Notes: generated by a model from the sequence alone, not told the origin. A stretch of DNA of 64,000 nt from Budorcas taxicolor (GCF_023091745.1 NC_068925.1:5890001-5954000); one strand, 5' to 3'. Numbered from the stretch's first letter, positions 23,823-36,204 are shown. A program made the numbers and translations.

Positions 23823-23880
23823 TAGACTTTAAATAAATACAATTATGGTTTTTAATTATTCCTCAATAAAGTTAAGAAAG
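23823..23880 (+). mobile_element. L1M 3' end, right part
   Basis: The sequence 'tagactttaaataaatacaa' and 'attattcctcaataaagtta' completes the 3' end of the L1 broken by BovB. Confidence 0.8.
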
Positions 23881-24282
23881 GAAAGAAAGAAAGCGCTCTG
23901 CAGAGTGTGCCCCTTGTGCCTTCTCCCTGCTAGGGTAGTCCTTGCCTCTCTAAGCTAATCTCTTTTAGCACTGTGTTATCATATAGGGTAGTAAGGGAAT
24001 ATAGAAGGCAAACTGGGTGATCCAGTCTCTAGCTTTAATTGTCTCTTCTCCAAAACCAAGATAATCCAATCCTTCTGCCCACAGTAGCATCACATCCTTT
24101 CCTGCCTTGCTTCTTCCCATGACCTTGTTTTCCTTTTGATGTTCATTTTGAGGATAGAGAGTAGAAAAAAGCTTTCTCTTTTTGCATCTCTATGAGTCAG
24201 TGGCTTTTCTGGGGTCTTGAGTTCTCAGACAGGAAAACTGCAGAGCCCACCTGATTCTTCTTTCAGGGACACTTTAAAAAGA

Positions 24283-24296
24283 GAGAGAGAGAGAGC
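24283..24296. repeat. (GA)n
   Basis: Seven GA units. A short microsatellite. Confidence 0.8.
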
Positions 24297-24829
24297 ACAC
24301 TGCTTTATTGAAATCCAGGAGCACCACTATCAACTAGTTCATTTAGTTCAGTTTAGTAAATAGTATTAGATTGTCTTTAATTGCTTGGTAATCACATTGG
24401 CACTATAGAAGAGCTGCAGCACAAGCGTAAAGCATGGCTCAAGGTCTTAGATTTCTTACCTCTCAGTTGGATAGACAGGCCATAGACTCCAGAAGCAGGT
24501 TACAACCTAAAACATCAATTTAATGAATGGTGCAGATAATTGGTTATCTGTAGAAGTTTGGACTTGCACTTTCACTTTCCATAGAAGTTTGGAAAGGGCA
24601 CAGATTTACGAAAGGTGAGTCAGGCAAGCTTCATACAGGGAAACAAATTGAGCTGATGTTATTTTAATTATCTGCCAGGATTCTTAATTAACCATCCATG
24701 CCTTATCTTCTGGAAATATCTTTTGATTATTTCCATATTACCTGGTGCCAACTTCCTCTCCTGTCTCTTTGTCCCCATGAGAGATGCCACCCATGAGAGC
24801 AGGCTGACAGCTGCAGAGGCTTGGTTTCC

Positions 24830-25810
24830 TCAGCAGTGTGGGATGAGCTTGGAGCCAGAATGTACAGGGCTTTGAATGCCAACCCAAGGAGTTTAAGCTA
24901 CTGGTCAAAGAAAGCCATTGACCATTTTAGGTAGGGCAGTGAGATATTGAAAACCATTGTTTCCAGCAGCACTGATGGCTCAGTATGGTTTAGAGTGGAA
25001 GAAAGCATTTGAGAGCCCACTACAACAATTGAGGGGATAATTGAAACCAGTTTTTGGATATTGGCAATGGGAACCGAAAGAACAAGATTTTTTTTTTTTT
25101 GCCATGCTACTTGGTGTGCAGGGTCTTAGTTCCTCGACCAGGGATCAAACCCATGCCCCCTGCACTGAAAGCACAGTTTTCAATGTTTTGTCAAAATAAA
25201 TAGGGTAAAGATGATGGAGGTGCCGGGACAGTGTTGTTTCATATAGGGTGCTCAGGAAAGGCCTCATTGATAAATTGGTATTTGACTTGATTATTGGAGG
25301 AAATGAGGGAGTTTGCTATTCAGCTCTCTGAGGAAAGTATTTCAGATAGGGGAAACATGTCTAAGGCCATGAGATGGGAATATGTTTTTCTTATTTAAAA
25401 AACAGCCTGATGGCCTTGCACACAGTGGGCAAGATGGAGAGTGGTGGGTGATACGGTTGAGGATCGGGGGTGGAACAGAGAATTGATAAAGTCTGACTTC
25501 TGTTGAAATAGGATCGTTCTGGCTGCTGTGCTAAGAGAAGACTGGAGGAGGGACAAGGTAGGAGCAGACCAAGAGGACCAGTTAAGGAGGCCCCTATAAG
25601 CACTTCAGGCAGCAGGCGATGGTGGAACACAGCGGTATTCATAGATGTGGAGATCGTGAGATAAGGTCAAAGTCGGATATATTTTGAAGACGGAGCCAGT
25701 AGCATTTGCTGCTAAATCAAATGTGGTGTGTGGGGAAAAAAGAGTCAAAGATGATTCCCACCGTTTTGGCCTGAGCAATTGGAAGCTGGAGTTGCTGTTT
25801 ATTGGGGGAA
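24830..25810 (+). mobile_element. Ancient mammalian repeat, family not assigned
   Basis: The text has the style of an old mammalian-wide repeat: 'acagggctttgaatgccaac', 'gatcgttctggctgctgtgc', 'gaccagttaaggaggcc', 'agatgattcccaccgttttg'. The same family recurs at 37180-37500. It contains a short CHR fragment. Confidence 0.45.
25090..25178 (-). mobile_element. CHR-type SINE fragment
   Basis: A T-run, then 'gggtcttagttcctcgacca' and 'gggatcaaacccatgccccc'. This is the tRNA-derived head portion of a CHR SINE in reverse, truncated. Confidence 0.65.
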
Positions 25811-25825
25811 AGTGTGTGAAAGAAT

Positions 25826-26033
25826 GAAGCTTCTCTTGTGGTTCAGACAGTAAAGAATCTGCCTGCCATGCAGGAGACCCGGGTTCAATGCCTGGGTCAG
25901 GAAGATGCCCTGGAGAAGGGAATGGCAACCCACTCCAGTATTCTTGCCTAGAGAATCCCAGGGACAGAGGAGCCTAGCAAGCTACAGTCCATGGTGTCGC
26001 ACAGAGTCTGACACACTCAGTCGAGCTACTAAC
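25826..26033 (+). mobile_element. Bov-tA SINE
   Basis: Sense Bov-tA: 'agcttctcttgtggttcaga', 'catgcaggagacccgggttc', 'cccactccagtattcttgcc', 'cgcacagagtctgacaca'. Essentially full length. No clear target-site duplication. Confidence 0.88.
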
Positions 26034-26044
26034 ACTTTCATTTC

Positions 26045-26180
26045 ACACATGTGATAGAGTCACTGATTCTAGGTCAGCCCTTTAATTAGTGAAGAATCTG
26101 AGAGTCAGGCGGAGGGACTTGCTTAGGAGTCACCCACTTAGGTAGTGGCAGAGGTGGGAGCAACCTACCAGGTCAGTGCC
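26045..26180 (-). mobile_element. MIR SINE fragment, antisense
   Basis: 'cctttaattagtgaagaatc', 'ggagggacttgcttaggagt', 'taggtagtggcagaggtggg' follow the antisense MIR core order. Diverged. Confidence 0.5.
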
Positions 26181-26534
26181 ATGCTTCCTGAGTTCAGTTT
26201 TAGGCATGGCAGAGTGAAAGTTCAGTGAGGGTTAGGGTTGGACGGGAAATCTGCAAATTAACCCCATAAAACTGGCAGTGGAAAAGCTGACAGTGGAAGG
26301 CTTGCAAGTGAGTGTGTGGAGAAAGGAGAGGTTGAGGCCCAGAGAGCGGATTTTAAGGAGCCAGCGAAGAGGAGAGAAGAGCGAATTAAAAGGGGTGGAA
26401 GGAAAATGAGGCTAGCATGGCTCACGGAACCTAAGTGAGAAGAGCAGGGTGCGATGGTGTTGTTCTGAAGGGGTCGGGAAGAATGGTGTCTGAGCAGATG
26501 TCATTCAACTTGGACTCTGAATTCTTGGGAGACT

Positions 26535-26750
26535 GTGGTGACTCACTGGAAAAGACCCTGAAGCTGGGAAAGATTGAAGGCAGGAGAAGGGGATGACAGA
26601 GGATGCGATGGGTGGATGACATCACCGACTCCATGGACATGAATTTGAGCAAGCTGCAGAAGTTGGAGACGAACAGAGAAGCCTGGCGTGCTGCAGTCCG
26701 TGGGGTCACAAAGAGTTGGACACAAGTGAGCGACTGAATTGATCTGAACT
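26535..26750 (+). mobile_element. BovB 3' end fragment
   Basis: From 'gactcactggaaaagaccct' through 'gggatgacagaggatgcgat' and 'catcaccgactccatggaca' to 'gagcgactgaattgatctga'. Sense orientation, only the last ~215 bp of the element. Confidence 0.85.
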
Positions 26751-28689
26751 GTGGTGTCCTCAGCAGAATCTCCACTCATGTTTTACGTACTTTTCTTAGC
26801 CTCACTTTACTAATAGTAAGGAGAAATACAGCAGCATAAGCTGGAGACAGGGAAATTTGTTTTCAAAAAACTCCCTTCCAAGTCTAGTGTTACATTCTTA
26901 TGGGCCTTACAGTGAAGTTTGACCATCCCAGACTTCTGCATGCCCTTTGGTGAACTGAATGAGCAAGCATCCTTCTTGCCCACTTTGTGGGGATAATAGT
27001 GGGAAACCTGCTTGGAAGAGAAATGTTCTGTAAATCAAGATTCCTCTTCCAGTTGAGGTTAACAGGTTTTTGATTTGAAAAAGAAACTTGATAGAGGTAT
27101 AAAAACACTTTACATTAGGGATACATTAAATGCAGAGGACACTGATTGATAAAATTGATGTTGCTCTTTGAAACAGCGTAAAATAGTTCAGTTACCATTT
27201 GGATTAAATCTTGCTGGATTCCTAGGTCCATTAGAATCCTATCAAATCCTGCTTTTGAATGTGATTTAATTTCATTGACCTTTGCCCCCTAGGCCACACA
27301 GATCTTTCACACATTCATAGACTAGCATCAGTCTAACACAGGATGAGGTTTTCTGTTCCGAGTTCTGAGCAGTCTGTCTGTTTTGGAGCTGCAGGCTAAA
27401 GCCCCAGTGGAGTTTAATTTTGTCCTTCCAGTCCCCTTCACATAACAGTCTATGAAGAGCAGGAATGGAAATTAATTGTACCTGCTGGCGTTATTAAAGT
27501 TATCAGTGCATATCCTCTCCTGGGCCAGGAAGATTAAAAAGGGTGTTGTAATCAGAGCAGATGATTTCTGACACAAGGAGTAGGCTTCCTCAGCAGGTTG
27601 ATGTAAGGATGTGATCCGAGCATGTCGCCTCTGGCCTGATACCACATAGCTCAGGGCTATGCGGAATCTCTGCCTCAGCCTCCCACCAGCCCTGGAGGAA
27701 AGCCAGGCGTCTGCTCTCTCCAAATAGATCTCTTAGGTAGAAACCCCATCCTACTCACTGAAGACTAGCCTATTCCAGCTGCACCTTCTTGACTGCAGGA
27801 TGCAGTCAGGTGTCTCGGGCAGGTCGGGCCTGAGAGTCAGCCACACCTTGTTCCGGTGCCCCTGAATGAAGTAAGGCAATGTGCTGCTGCTCCCTGCTGA
27901 TTCAGTTCGCTTTAGCAAGCGTTTATTAAATGCTTCCCCAAGCGCCACGCTTGGCCCAGACATCTGCCTGCGTAGGTGCTGCAGTATTTTGTTGGTTTGG
28001 AATAAAGAGGCCTTTTTTGTAGTTTATGAATCAAAGAAAACCCTGATTTGGGAGTAAGAGTTTCTTCCCTGCTTCGACACTGACTCACAATGTGACGTCA
28101 CTTTTTAATCTAAGACTTGGTTTTCTAATCTGTCCAACTGCAGGTTTAGAGTCATATTTCCAAGACTGCTCCCTGAAATCCTGGAATGAAGTGCAGGAAT
28201 TTTTAGAGAAGTGTTTGGTATTATTGTGGTTCTAACTGAAGACAGTGTTTGAGTTCTGACTCTGTGTAGCCTGTTGCTGAGACGGAGAAGATGGCATGGC
28301 AAGGACCCTGACCTCAGAGCACAGAGTCTAGTGGGCAAAATGGGCACACAAATAAGCAATGATAGTTTAGTATAATAATGGGTTCTTCCGTGGAGAAATG
28401 CATGAGCCGAGGTTTGCCTTGTGAAGTCCTTTGAGTCTTAGTGGGGGAGAAGGAGAAGTGGGTAGGGTGGTGAACAGAGATTCCTGGGAGATGAAACAGC
28501 CTCTGCAGAAGACAAGCAAATTGTGTCCGGGAACTGTAGATGCTCTGGGTGAGGACAGCAAGCACGCCCATGGAAGATGGCAAGTGATGAGGCTGAAGAG
28601 GCAGGCCAGGCTTGCGTGCCTCATGCCTCACTCAGAGCTTACAGTCTGAATTCAGCAAAGGGGAAGGCTCGTAATGTTATTGTGCCTTT

Positions 28690-29365
28690 TTTTTTTTTTA
28701 CTTTTCATTTGGAAAATGACTTCAGCCTTAAAAAGCTATAAAGCAGTATAAAAAATCCTATATACCCTTCACCTAAATCCCGCTAATGTTAGAATCTCAT
28801 ATAACCACAGTACAATGATCAAAATCAGGAAATTAACACTGATTCAATACTATTACCTAATCTACTGGTCTAAATCCTATTTTACCAGTTGCCCCACTCA
28901 TGTCCAGTTTCTGGTTCAGAATCCAGTTCAGGATTACATGTGGCACCATCCCACTCATCCCCTCTAATCGCTGACGTTTCCTCTATCTTCCTTTGTCTTT
29001 CATGACTGACACTTGTGGATAGTTCCAGCCAGTTACTTTGTAGAATATCCCTCAGTCTTGGTTTGTCTGCTGTTTCCTCATGATTAGATCTGATTAAACA
29101 GGTTTTGGCAAGAACACCACATAAGTGATGCTATGTATTTTATCAGGAGCCACTTCTGGTTGATTTTTCCCATTACTAGTGGTGATTATTCTGATTGCCT
29201 GGGTAAGATAGATGTCTGCCAGATTGTTTTACTATAAGTTACTTTCTTTCCCTTGCACTTCAGATAACCTGTGGAAAGCATTTTTGAGACAATGCAAATA
29301 TCTGTTTCTCCTCATCTTTGCCCACTACTTTTTAGCATCTATACCTGCTTCTTAACTGAAACAGT
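28690..29365. mobile_element. Ancient interspersed repeat, L1M-like, unassigned
   Basis: Phrases include 'agtacaatgatcaaaatcag', 'cttcctttgtctttcatgac', 'tcctcatgattagatctgat', 'gtctgccagattgttttact'. It matches the style of 18355-18990 in the same orientation. The family name is not certain. Confidence 0.45.
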
Positions 29366-31051
29366 CACAGTAATGGGTTTTACCAAGGAAGTACCGTGGA
29401 CAGATTCTCCTTTTAGAAAGATTACTCTGAAACCTTTGGTTGTGAGAGAGTTTAGTAAAGCAAATACAGTTAAATAAAACTGTCTTGATAGTTCATGTGA
29501 GAAATGATGGGGTCCTAAATTAAGATAGTAGGAGGAGGCAAAGAGAAGATGGGGAAGACATTCCAACTATATTTGAAATCAGAATGCACAGGGCTTATAT
29601 TTTATGCTATAGATTTAAATCCTAGAAAAATTATGACATTAAAAAAATCATTTTCTCTAGATTATTGTATAACCGCTGGGTTATTCTTTTAAGAACTAGA
29701 GTAGCTGATTTTATTAAGTATATTGTAGATCTCATTAAATGAAGTTTTATAAGTTGTTGTTTCTCCTCTTGGGCAACTCTTGGACCAAATACCTTTTGTT
29801 TAACCCAGAGCCATTTCTAATCTCCAACACAGATGTGCTCATCTTTTGGTTATAGAATATGGTAAAATGTGATCATCTTCTCAATATCCCAGAGGCTGTC
29901 TCTGCTGGCCCTGTTCCTAAATTTCTGCCATCCCTTCTTTGCCCTAACAAAAAACCCAGAGCAATAGGCCATCGTCATGATTTGACAGCATCAAGGAAGC
30001 ATTTCTTATCAGTTTTTCCAGAAAAAGAGAGAAAATATGCAAGTCAGCAAAAAAGTGGAGGGCAAAGGCTCAGTTCTCACCTTAAGAAGCAGTGTGGAGA
30101 TGTCTGTTTACTAGAGGGCAGCGAGCTTTTTTAGCACGGCTTTGCAAGGGAGCCGAAAATCATTTTAGTTTTTCATGTCAGGGAGATTAATTGGGTTTGT
30201 AGAATTACATGAGAACTTAGGGATTAGCCTAGGCATTTAGGATGGCTTCTGACCTCAGACCAGTTGTTGACTTGATCTAGGCAAGAGGAAATGGAATTGA
30301 GCTCAAGATTCTTCTTCCTTCAAAAGCTGTAGAGGACACACCCTGTTCTAGTCTGGAGTCCTGCTTACTAGGTTTCTGAAAATCCTCTCATGGGTTGTGA
30401 AACAGTACTCCTTTGGCTATATTTCTGTCCGTGGTGATGTGAGTTAATGAAACTGGCAAGCAGATAATGGAGGGAATGGGTTAGATGTCCCTGGCAAGAG
30501 GTCATGACGAAATGGATCTGTGGTTGATGAGGGGATTTCAACACAGACCCAAATCAGTTCCTCAGATAGGTCATCAAAGTTCCCCAGCTCTGCCTCACGC
30601 TTCCTTGAATCTGACTCCTGGCCTGTAAGACTCAGACTTCAGAGGCTCTGCTGGGCATCACACAAATCAACTTAGGAAAGTGGTGATGAGCAGTGAGGCT
30701 CTTTACAGGAGATACCACAGTATAGAAATCAGGTAACCTGGGCAGGGACCCAGGGCTCCAGATGGTTCCTTGTTTATTTTTCTTACTAGTTTAATTCCTT
30801 ACCACAGTTTTGAGATTTACTTCTGGCTGTGGTCTAGAGAAGCAGCTAAGAAAGGCATGTTTGAATTTAAATCTAGTTTGTAGGTAAGGCAATTGAAGTT
30901 TTTAGATTTTGCAAAATTATGGGTGAGTGGAGTAGAGACTAAGAGAGAAATAGCAGGCAACAAGCTGCTCTTTTTTAGTTCTACATTCTAAAAACACTAC
31001 TGATGAGTAAATACTGTCTTTTCTTTTCCCCCTTGGTTTTTTGTTTGGCTT

Positions 31052-31080
31052 TCTTTCTTTCTTTCTTTCTTTTTTTTTTG
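31052..31080. repeat. (TTTC)n followed by poly-T
   Basis: Six TTTC units then a T run. A microsatellite. Confidence 0.85.
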
Positions 31081-31221
31081 CTTCTGATACAGGCGTGTAT
31101 TTTGCTTTAGAAAATATTTCTTGACCTCTCCAGAATATTTAGGGTTAATGAAAAATTATAAAAGCGTGTCATAAACCTAGTGCGCTCTTTATGCCTAGGA
31201 TTTACACCAAAGATTGCCACA

Positions 31222-31279
31222 CTCTGGCTCGGTGACCCTGACCCCATCTCCTCTGGCTCGGTGACCCTGACCCCATCTC
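31222..31279. repeat. Perfect 29-bp tandem duplication
   Basis: The unit at 31222-31250 (starting ctctggctcggtgaccctga) is repeated without mismatch at 31251-31279, with three further matching bases. The lack of divergence implies a recent event. Confidence 0.95.
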
Positions 31280-32384
31280 CTCGACTAACCTACATATTTT
31301 GCTTCGAAACCCTAATGCTGTGAAGAATGCAGAACTGACGAGTCCACGCATCTACAAGCTAGAACATCTTGATTAAATTAGTGCCAAGGGGGGTGGAGAG
31401 AAAGGCACAATGACACAAAGGGCGTTTTGAGGAACCCTGTAGCGCCTGTAGAGAATGAATGTTCTCGTTAAATATGGCTCTGACCTGCAGCTCCATGCAT
31501 GCCAGAGACACAGCTCAATTGTCCCCAGAAGTTGGGGGGTAGGGATAATCGGGGGGAGAGGACAGCCTGGCATGGAAAGGCAGGAATGTGGGAAGCCCTA
31601 TTGTTATTTTCTTTTTGCTATAACTTCAGCAAATTGATTCTTTGATCACAACCCTTATTTTTGCAATGGATCAATAAGCACTTTCCTTTCCTCTGGATAT
31701 ATTTGAACCTTCCCTCTGCTCCTCTCTTCTCTTCTGGGTACTAAGGGAATTCTTGAAAGCACCCATTGTCTTAAGCCTCTTTCCATTCCCTTCCTTGGGG
31801 CGGGCTCCCCAAGAAGACTGCTGCCTGAACTCTTTAGCAGTGCCCCAAGACAGTGCTCACCCTTATCATTTACCCCCATCCTCATCCCATTCATCCTGAA
31901 TTCCCAAGACTGGACGAAGAACAGATGATCCGTTCAGGGCTTTCACAGAGCCACTGCCTTGGTGGGAAAGCAGTAATCAGTGACCTCTTGGCTTGGTTCC
32001 GATGGCCAGGGCGCTTCATGAGATGTGTGTTTGCCATTTGCCCTTTGAACTGCCAGCCATCCAAATACAGCAAATGGACTTAAAGCACATTAAGTTTTGG
32101 ATTCCCTCCTTTTAACTAGAATATCCTAGCAGCATATTTTTATGGTTAACATACATGATTCTCTTTTTAACAGATGGAATCATAACCTTTTATATATATA
32201 CCCTAGGATTTTAAAACTGATGCACCAAGGATATTCTTTTGTGCTATCCCTTTCTTTCTTGCTATAAAATTTCATGGGCCTTCATCCTCTCATTTTCACT
32301 TAATAAATAATTATTGGGTGCTTACTATATTGAAGGCATTGTATAAGATGAGGAAAATACAAATCTGACAAATGAGCATTGAAC

Positions 32385-32515
32385 AGGAGTTTGTGGGTTC
32401 AGATTATAACTCTGCTATTTCACAGCTGTTTCTGTGGACAAATAACAACTTCTCCAAGATTTAGTATCAAAAATATAGAGATAATAACAAATACCTCATA
32501 GATTAATACCCCTCA
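32385..32515 (+). mobile_element. MIR SINE fragment
   Basis: Sense MIR core: 'gggttcagattataactctg', 'ctatttcacagctgtttctg', 'gagataataacaaatacctc'. The BovB at 32529 lies directly downstream. Confidence 0.55.
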
Positions 32516-32528
32516 TAGATGACTACAA

Positions 32529-33240
32529 AAGTGAAAGAGGAGAGTGAAAAAGTTGGCTTAAAGCTCAACATTCAGAAAACGAAGATCATGGCATCCGGTC
32601 CCATCACTTCATGGAAAATAGATGGGGAAACACTGTCAGACTATCTTTTTGGGCTTCAAAATCACTGCAGATGGTGACTGCAGCCATGAAATTAAAAGAC
32701 GCTTACTCCTTGGAAGAAAAGTTATGACCAACCTAGATAGCATATTGAAAAGCAGAGACATTTCTTTGCCAACAAAGGTCCGTTTAGTCAAGGCTATGGT
32801 TTTTCCAGTGGTCATGTATGGATGCGAGAGTGGGACTGTGAAGAAAGCTGAGCGCCGAAGAACTGATGCTTTTGAACTGTGGTGTTGGAGAAGACTCTTG
32901 AGAGTCCCTTGGACTGCAAGGAGATCCAACCAGTCCATCCTAAATGAGATCAGTCCTGGGTGTTCTTTGGAAGGAATGACGCTAAAGCTGAAACTCCAGT
33001 ACTTTGGCCACCTCATGCAAAGTGTTGACTCATTGGAAAAGACTCTGATGCTGGGAGGGATTGGGGGCAGGAGGAAAAGGGGACGACAGAGGATGAGATG
33101 GCTGGGTGGCATCACCGACTCGATGGACGTGAGTCTGGGTGAACTCCGGGACTCGGTGATGGACAGGGAGGCCTGGCGTGCTGCAATTCACGGGGTCACA
33201 AAGAGTCAGACACGACTGAGCCACTGAACTGAACTGAACT
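32529..33240 (+). mobile_element. BovB LINE 3' fragment
   Basis: The last ~710 bp of BovB in sense, coding for the C-terminal part after the reverse transcriptase palm ('RRLLLGRKVMTNLDSILKSR', 'ELWCWRRLLRVPWTARRSNQ'). One 201-codon open frame survives by chance. A small deletion near 32630-32650 distinguishes it from the copy at 40495. The flanking 11-mers gatgactacaa (32518-32528) and gatgcctataa (33241-33251) agree at 9 of 11 positions and are the probable target-site duplication. Confidence 0.9.
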
Positions 33241-33305
33241 GATGCCTATAAGTGATTAGCGTACACTAAACAACTGGGTAAATTAAGCTATAGTTAACTG
33301 TTTGT

Positions 33306-34869
33306 CAGTTCAGTCAATCAGTCAGTTCAGTCACTCAGTCGTGTCCGACTCTTTGTGACCCCATGAATCACAGCACGCCAGGCCTACCTGTCCATCACCA
33401 ACTCCCGGAGTTCACTCAAACTCATGTCCATCAAGTTGGTGATGCCATCCTGCCATCTCATCCTGTGTCATCCCCTTCTCCTCCTGCCCCCAGTCCCTCC
33501 CAGCATCAGAGTCTTTTCCAATGAGTCAACACTTCGCATCAGGTGGCCAAAGTACTGGAGTTTCAGCTTTAGCATCATTCCTTCCAAAGAACACCCAGGA
33601 CTGATCTCATTCAGGATGGACTGGTTGGACCTCCTTGCAGTCCAAGGGGCTCTCAAGCATCTTTTCCAACACCACAGTTCAAAAGCATCAGTTCTTCGGT
33701 GCTCAGCTTTCTTCACAGTCCAACTCTCACATCCATACATGACCACTGAAAAAACCACAGCCTTGACTCAGTTCAGTTCAGTTCAGTTCACTCGCTCAGT
33801 CGTGTCCAACTCTTTGCGACCCCATGAATCGCAGCACGCCAGGACTCCCTGTCCTAGATGGACCTTTGTTGGCAAAGTATTATCTCTGCTTTTGAATATG
33901 CTATCTAGGTTGGTCATAACTTTCCTTCCAAGGAGTAAGCGTCTTTTAATTTCATGGCTGCAATCACCATCTGCAGTGATTTTGGAGCCCCCAAAAATAA
34001 AGTCTGACACTGTTTCCACTGTTTCCCCAACTGTTTCCCATGAAGTGATGGGACCGGATGCCATGATCTTCGTTTTCTGAATGTTGAGTTTTAAGCCAAC
34101 TTTTTCACTCTCCTCTTTCACTTTCATCATGAGGCTTTTTAGTTCCTCTTCACTGTCTGCCATAAGGGTACTGTCATCTGCATATCTGAGGTTATTGATA
34201 TTTCTCCCAGCAAGCTTGATTCCAGCTTGTGTTTCTTCCAGTCCAGTGTTTCTCATGATGTACTCATCATATAAGTTAAATAAGCAAGGTGACAATATAC
34301 AGCCTTGGCGTACTCCTTTTCATATTTGAAACCAGTCTGTTGTTCCATGTCCAGTTCTAACTGTTGCTTCCTGACCTGCATATAGGTTTCTCAAGAGGCA
34401 GGTCAGGTGGTCTGGTATTCCCATCTCCTTCAGAATTTTCCACAGTTTATTGTGTCCACACAGTCAAAGGCTTTGGCATAGTCAATAAAGCAGAAATAGA
34501 TGTTTTTCAGGAACTCTCTTGCTTTTTTGATGATCCAGCGGATGTTGGCAATTTGATCTCTGGTTCCTCTGGCTTTTCTAAAACCAGCTTGAACATCTGG
34601 AAGTTCACAGTTTATGTATTGCTGAAGCCTGGCTTGGAGAATTTTGAGCATTGCTTTACTAGCATGTGAGATGAGTGCAATTGTGCAGTAGTTTTGAGCA
34701 TTCTTTGGCATTGCCTTTCTTTGGGAGTGGAATGAACACTGACCTTTTCCAGTCCTGTGGCCACTGCTGAGTTTTCCAAATGTGCTGGCATAGTGAGTGC
34801 AGCACTTTCACAGCATCATCTTTCAGGATTTCAAATAGCTCCACTGGAATTCCCTCACCTCCACTAGCT
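33306..34869 (-). mobile_element. BovB LINE (minus strand), with nested tail insertion
   Basis: A 3' ~1.56-kb BovB copy in reverse, including 'LPDVQAGFRKARGTRDQIAN', the LRYADD active site at about 34172-34189, and the C-terminal part. Several frameshifts break the frame. A ~90-bp BovB tail is inserted at 33769-33857. The copy lies 65 bp from the sense BovB at 32529-33240 in opposite orientation. Confidence 0.92.
33769..33857 (-). mobile_element. BovB tail fragment nested in BovB
   Basis: Normal BovB text 'atagccttgact' / 'agatggacctttgttggc' is interrupted by 'cagttcagttcagttcagtt' through 'cgcagcacgccaggactccc'. That is the terminal ~90 bp of another BovB in the same orientation. Confidence 0.85.
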
Positions 34870-35194
34870 ATAAGCTACTAATTGCAAGATATAGTCCAGA
34901 CACTTCAGAAACTTATGCTGTAGTTGAAAGGGAAGAAGGCGTTTACATAAACAGCTGTAATCGTGGCATCATAAATAAGAGGTGTGCCGTCAGTGGCATA
35001 GATAATCATTGCTAGACAGTGTGAGACAGGCAGGAAAGAAGGAGCTCCTGTTTAGTCTGATTGTTGAAGGAAGACCTGTGAACCAGCGTGTATCAGCACA
35101 GACTCATTCCTGCATTTGTGATAGACATCACTGAGCAATCTGGGACTCTGTTTTTCAGTTTTTAAAATTTGCTGTGGTGATATAGAAAAAAAGG

Positions 35195-35760
35195 TAAAAT
35201 ATATATGTATAATAGGTGAGTAATTATAAGCAAACCTCAAGGTAGATAACCACCCAGGTCAATACATAGAACCTTATCAGCATTTTGAAAGTCCCTGCTG
35301 TGTACTCTTCCCCAGGGAGAGCTCTTTCTATTCCTCCCCACTATCCTAACTTTGTGACCATGATAATTATTATCGTTGCTTTTGTTAAACTGTAGCCCCT
35401 AGGTGTTCACCTTTGAAAGCATCGTTTTGCCTGTTTCTGAACTTCACATAGTGGAACTGCACTACACGCGTCCTTTTGTGTCTTGCTTCTTTTGTTTGCC
35501 ACCGTTGGTGAGATTCTTCCGTGCCGTTGCATGCAGCTGTACCTCGTGTATATTCACTGCTGTAGGGTTCCACTTAATGAATTCACCACAGTTTGCTTAT
35601 CCATTTCATTGTCATTGGGCATTTAGGTTGTTTTCAGTTGGGGCTAATGCAGACGATACTATAGTGAACAGTTAAGGTTGTGCTTACTAGGGTGTGTACC
35701 TAGTAGTGGAATTTCTGGTTTAAAAAATTGGCGTGTCTTCCTTTTTATATAATACTAAAT
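35195..35760 (-). mobile_element. L1M 3' portion, antisense (split)
   Basis: Reverse-strand L1: 'gcctgtttctgaacttcaca', 'gtttgcttatccatttcatt', 'gggcatttaggttgttttca', 'tacctagtagtggaatttct'. After two ruminant insertions it continues at 35878-35885 and from about 36205 ('ttcacccccaccagcaatgt'). Confidence 0.75.
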
Positions 35761-35762
35761 TA

Positions 35763-35877
35763 ACCCACTCCAGTACTCTTGCCTGGAAAATCCCATGGAT
35801 GGAGAAGCATGGTAGGCTGCAGTCCGCAGGGTTGCAAAGAGTCAGACATGACTGAGCGACTTCACTTTCACTTTCAA
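35763..35877 (+). mobile_element. Bov-A2 SINE fragment
   Basis: 'aacccactccagtactcttg', 'ggtaggctgcagtccgcagg', 'gactgagcgacttcactttc'. A 5'-truncated monomer inserted in the L1. Confidence 0.8.
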
Positions 35878-35885
35878 ACTATTTC

Positions 35886-36204
35886 TCAAAGTCGGTTCAG
35901 TTCAGTTCATTTCAGTCACTCAGTTGTGTCCAACTGTTTGCAACCCTGTGGACTGCAGCACACCAGGCTTCTTTGTCCATCACCAGCTCCCAGAGCTTGC
36001 TCAAACTCATATCCATCCAATTGGATGGTGATGCCATCTAATCATCTCATCCTCTGTCATCCCCTTCTCCTTCTGCCCTCAATCTTTCCCAGCATCAGGG
36101 TCTTTTCCAATTAGTCAGTTCTTTGCATCAGTTGGCCAAAGTATTGGAGCTTCAGCATCAGTCCTTCCAATGAATATTCAGGACTGATTTCCTTTGGACT
36201 TTCC
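35886..36204 (-). mobile_element. BovB 3' end fragment (minus strand)
   Basis: 'cggttcagttcagttcattt', 'catcaccagctcccagagct', 'tttcccagcatcagggtctt', 'caggactgatttcctttgga'. Roughly the last 315 bp of BovB in reverse. L1 text flanks it on both sides. Confidence 0.85.

Noticed and set aside
32622..33227. 201-codon open frame as a host gene
   Set aside because: It is the C-terminal part of a 5'-truncated BovB, with a probable target-site duplication around the element.
33424..34080. 218-codon plus-strand open frame
   Set aside because: This is the complement of a minus-strand BovB. The antisense strand of BovB is often open over long stretches.
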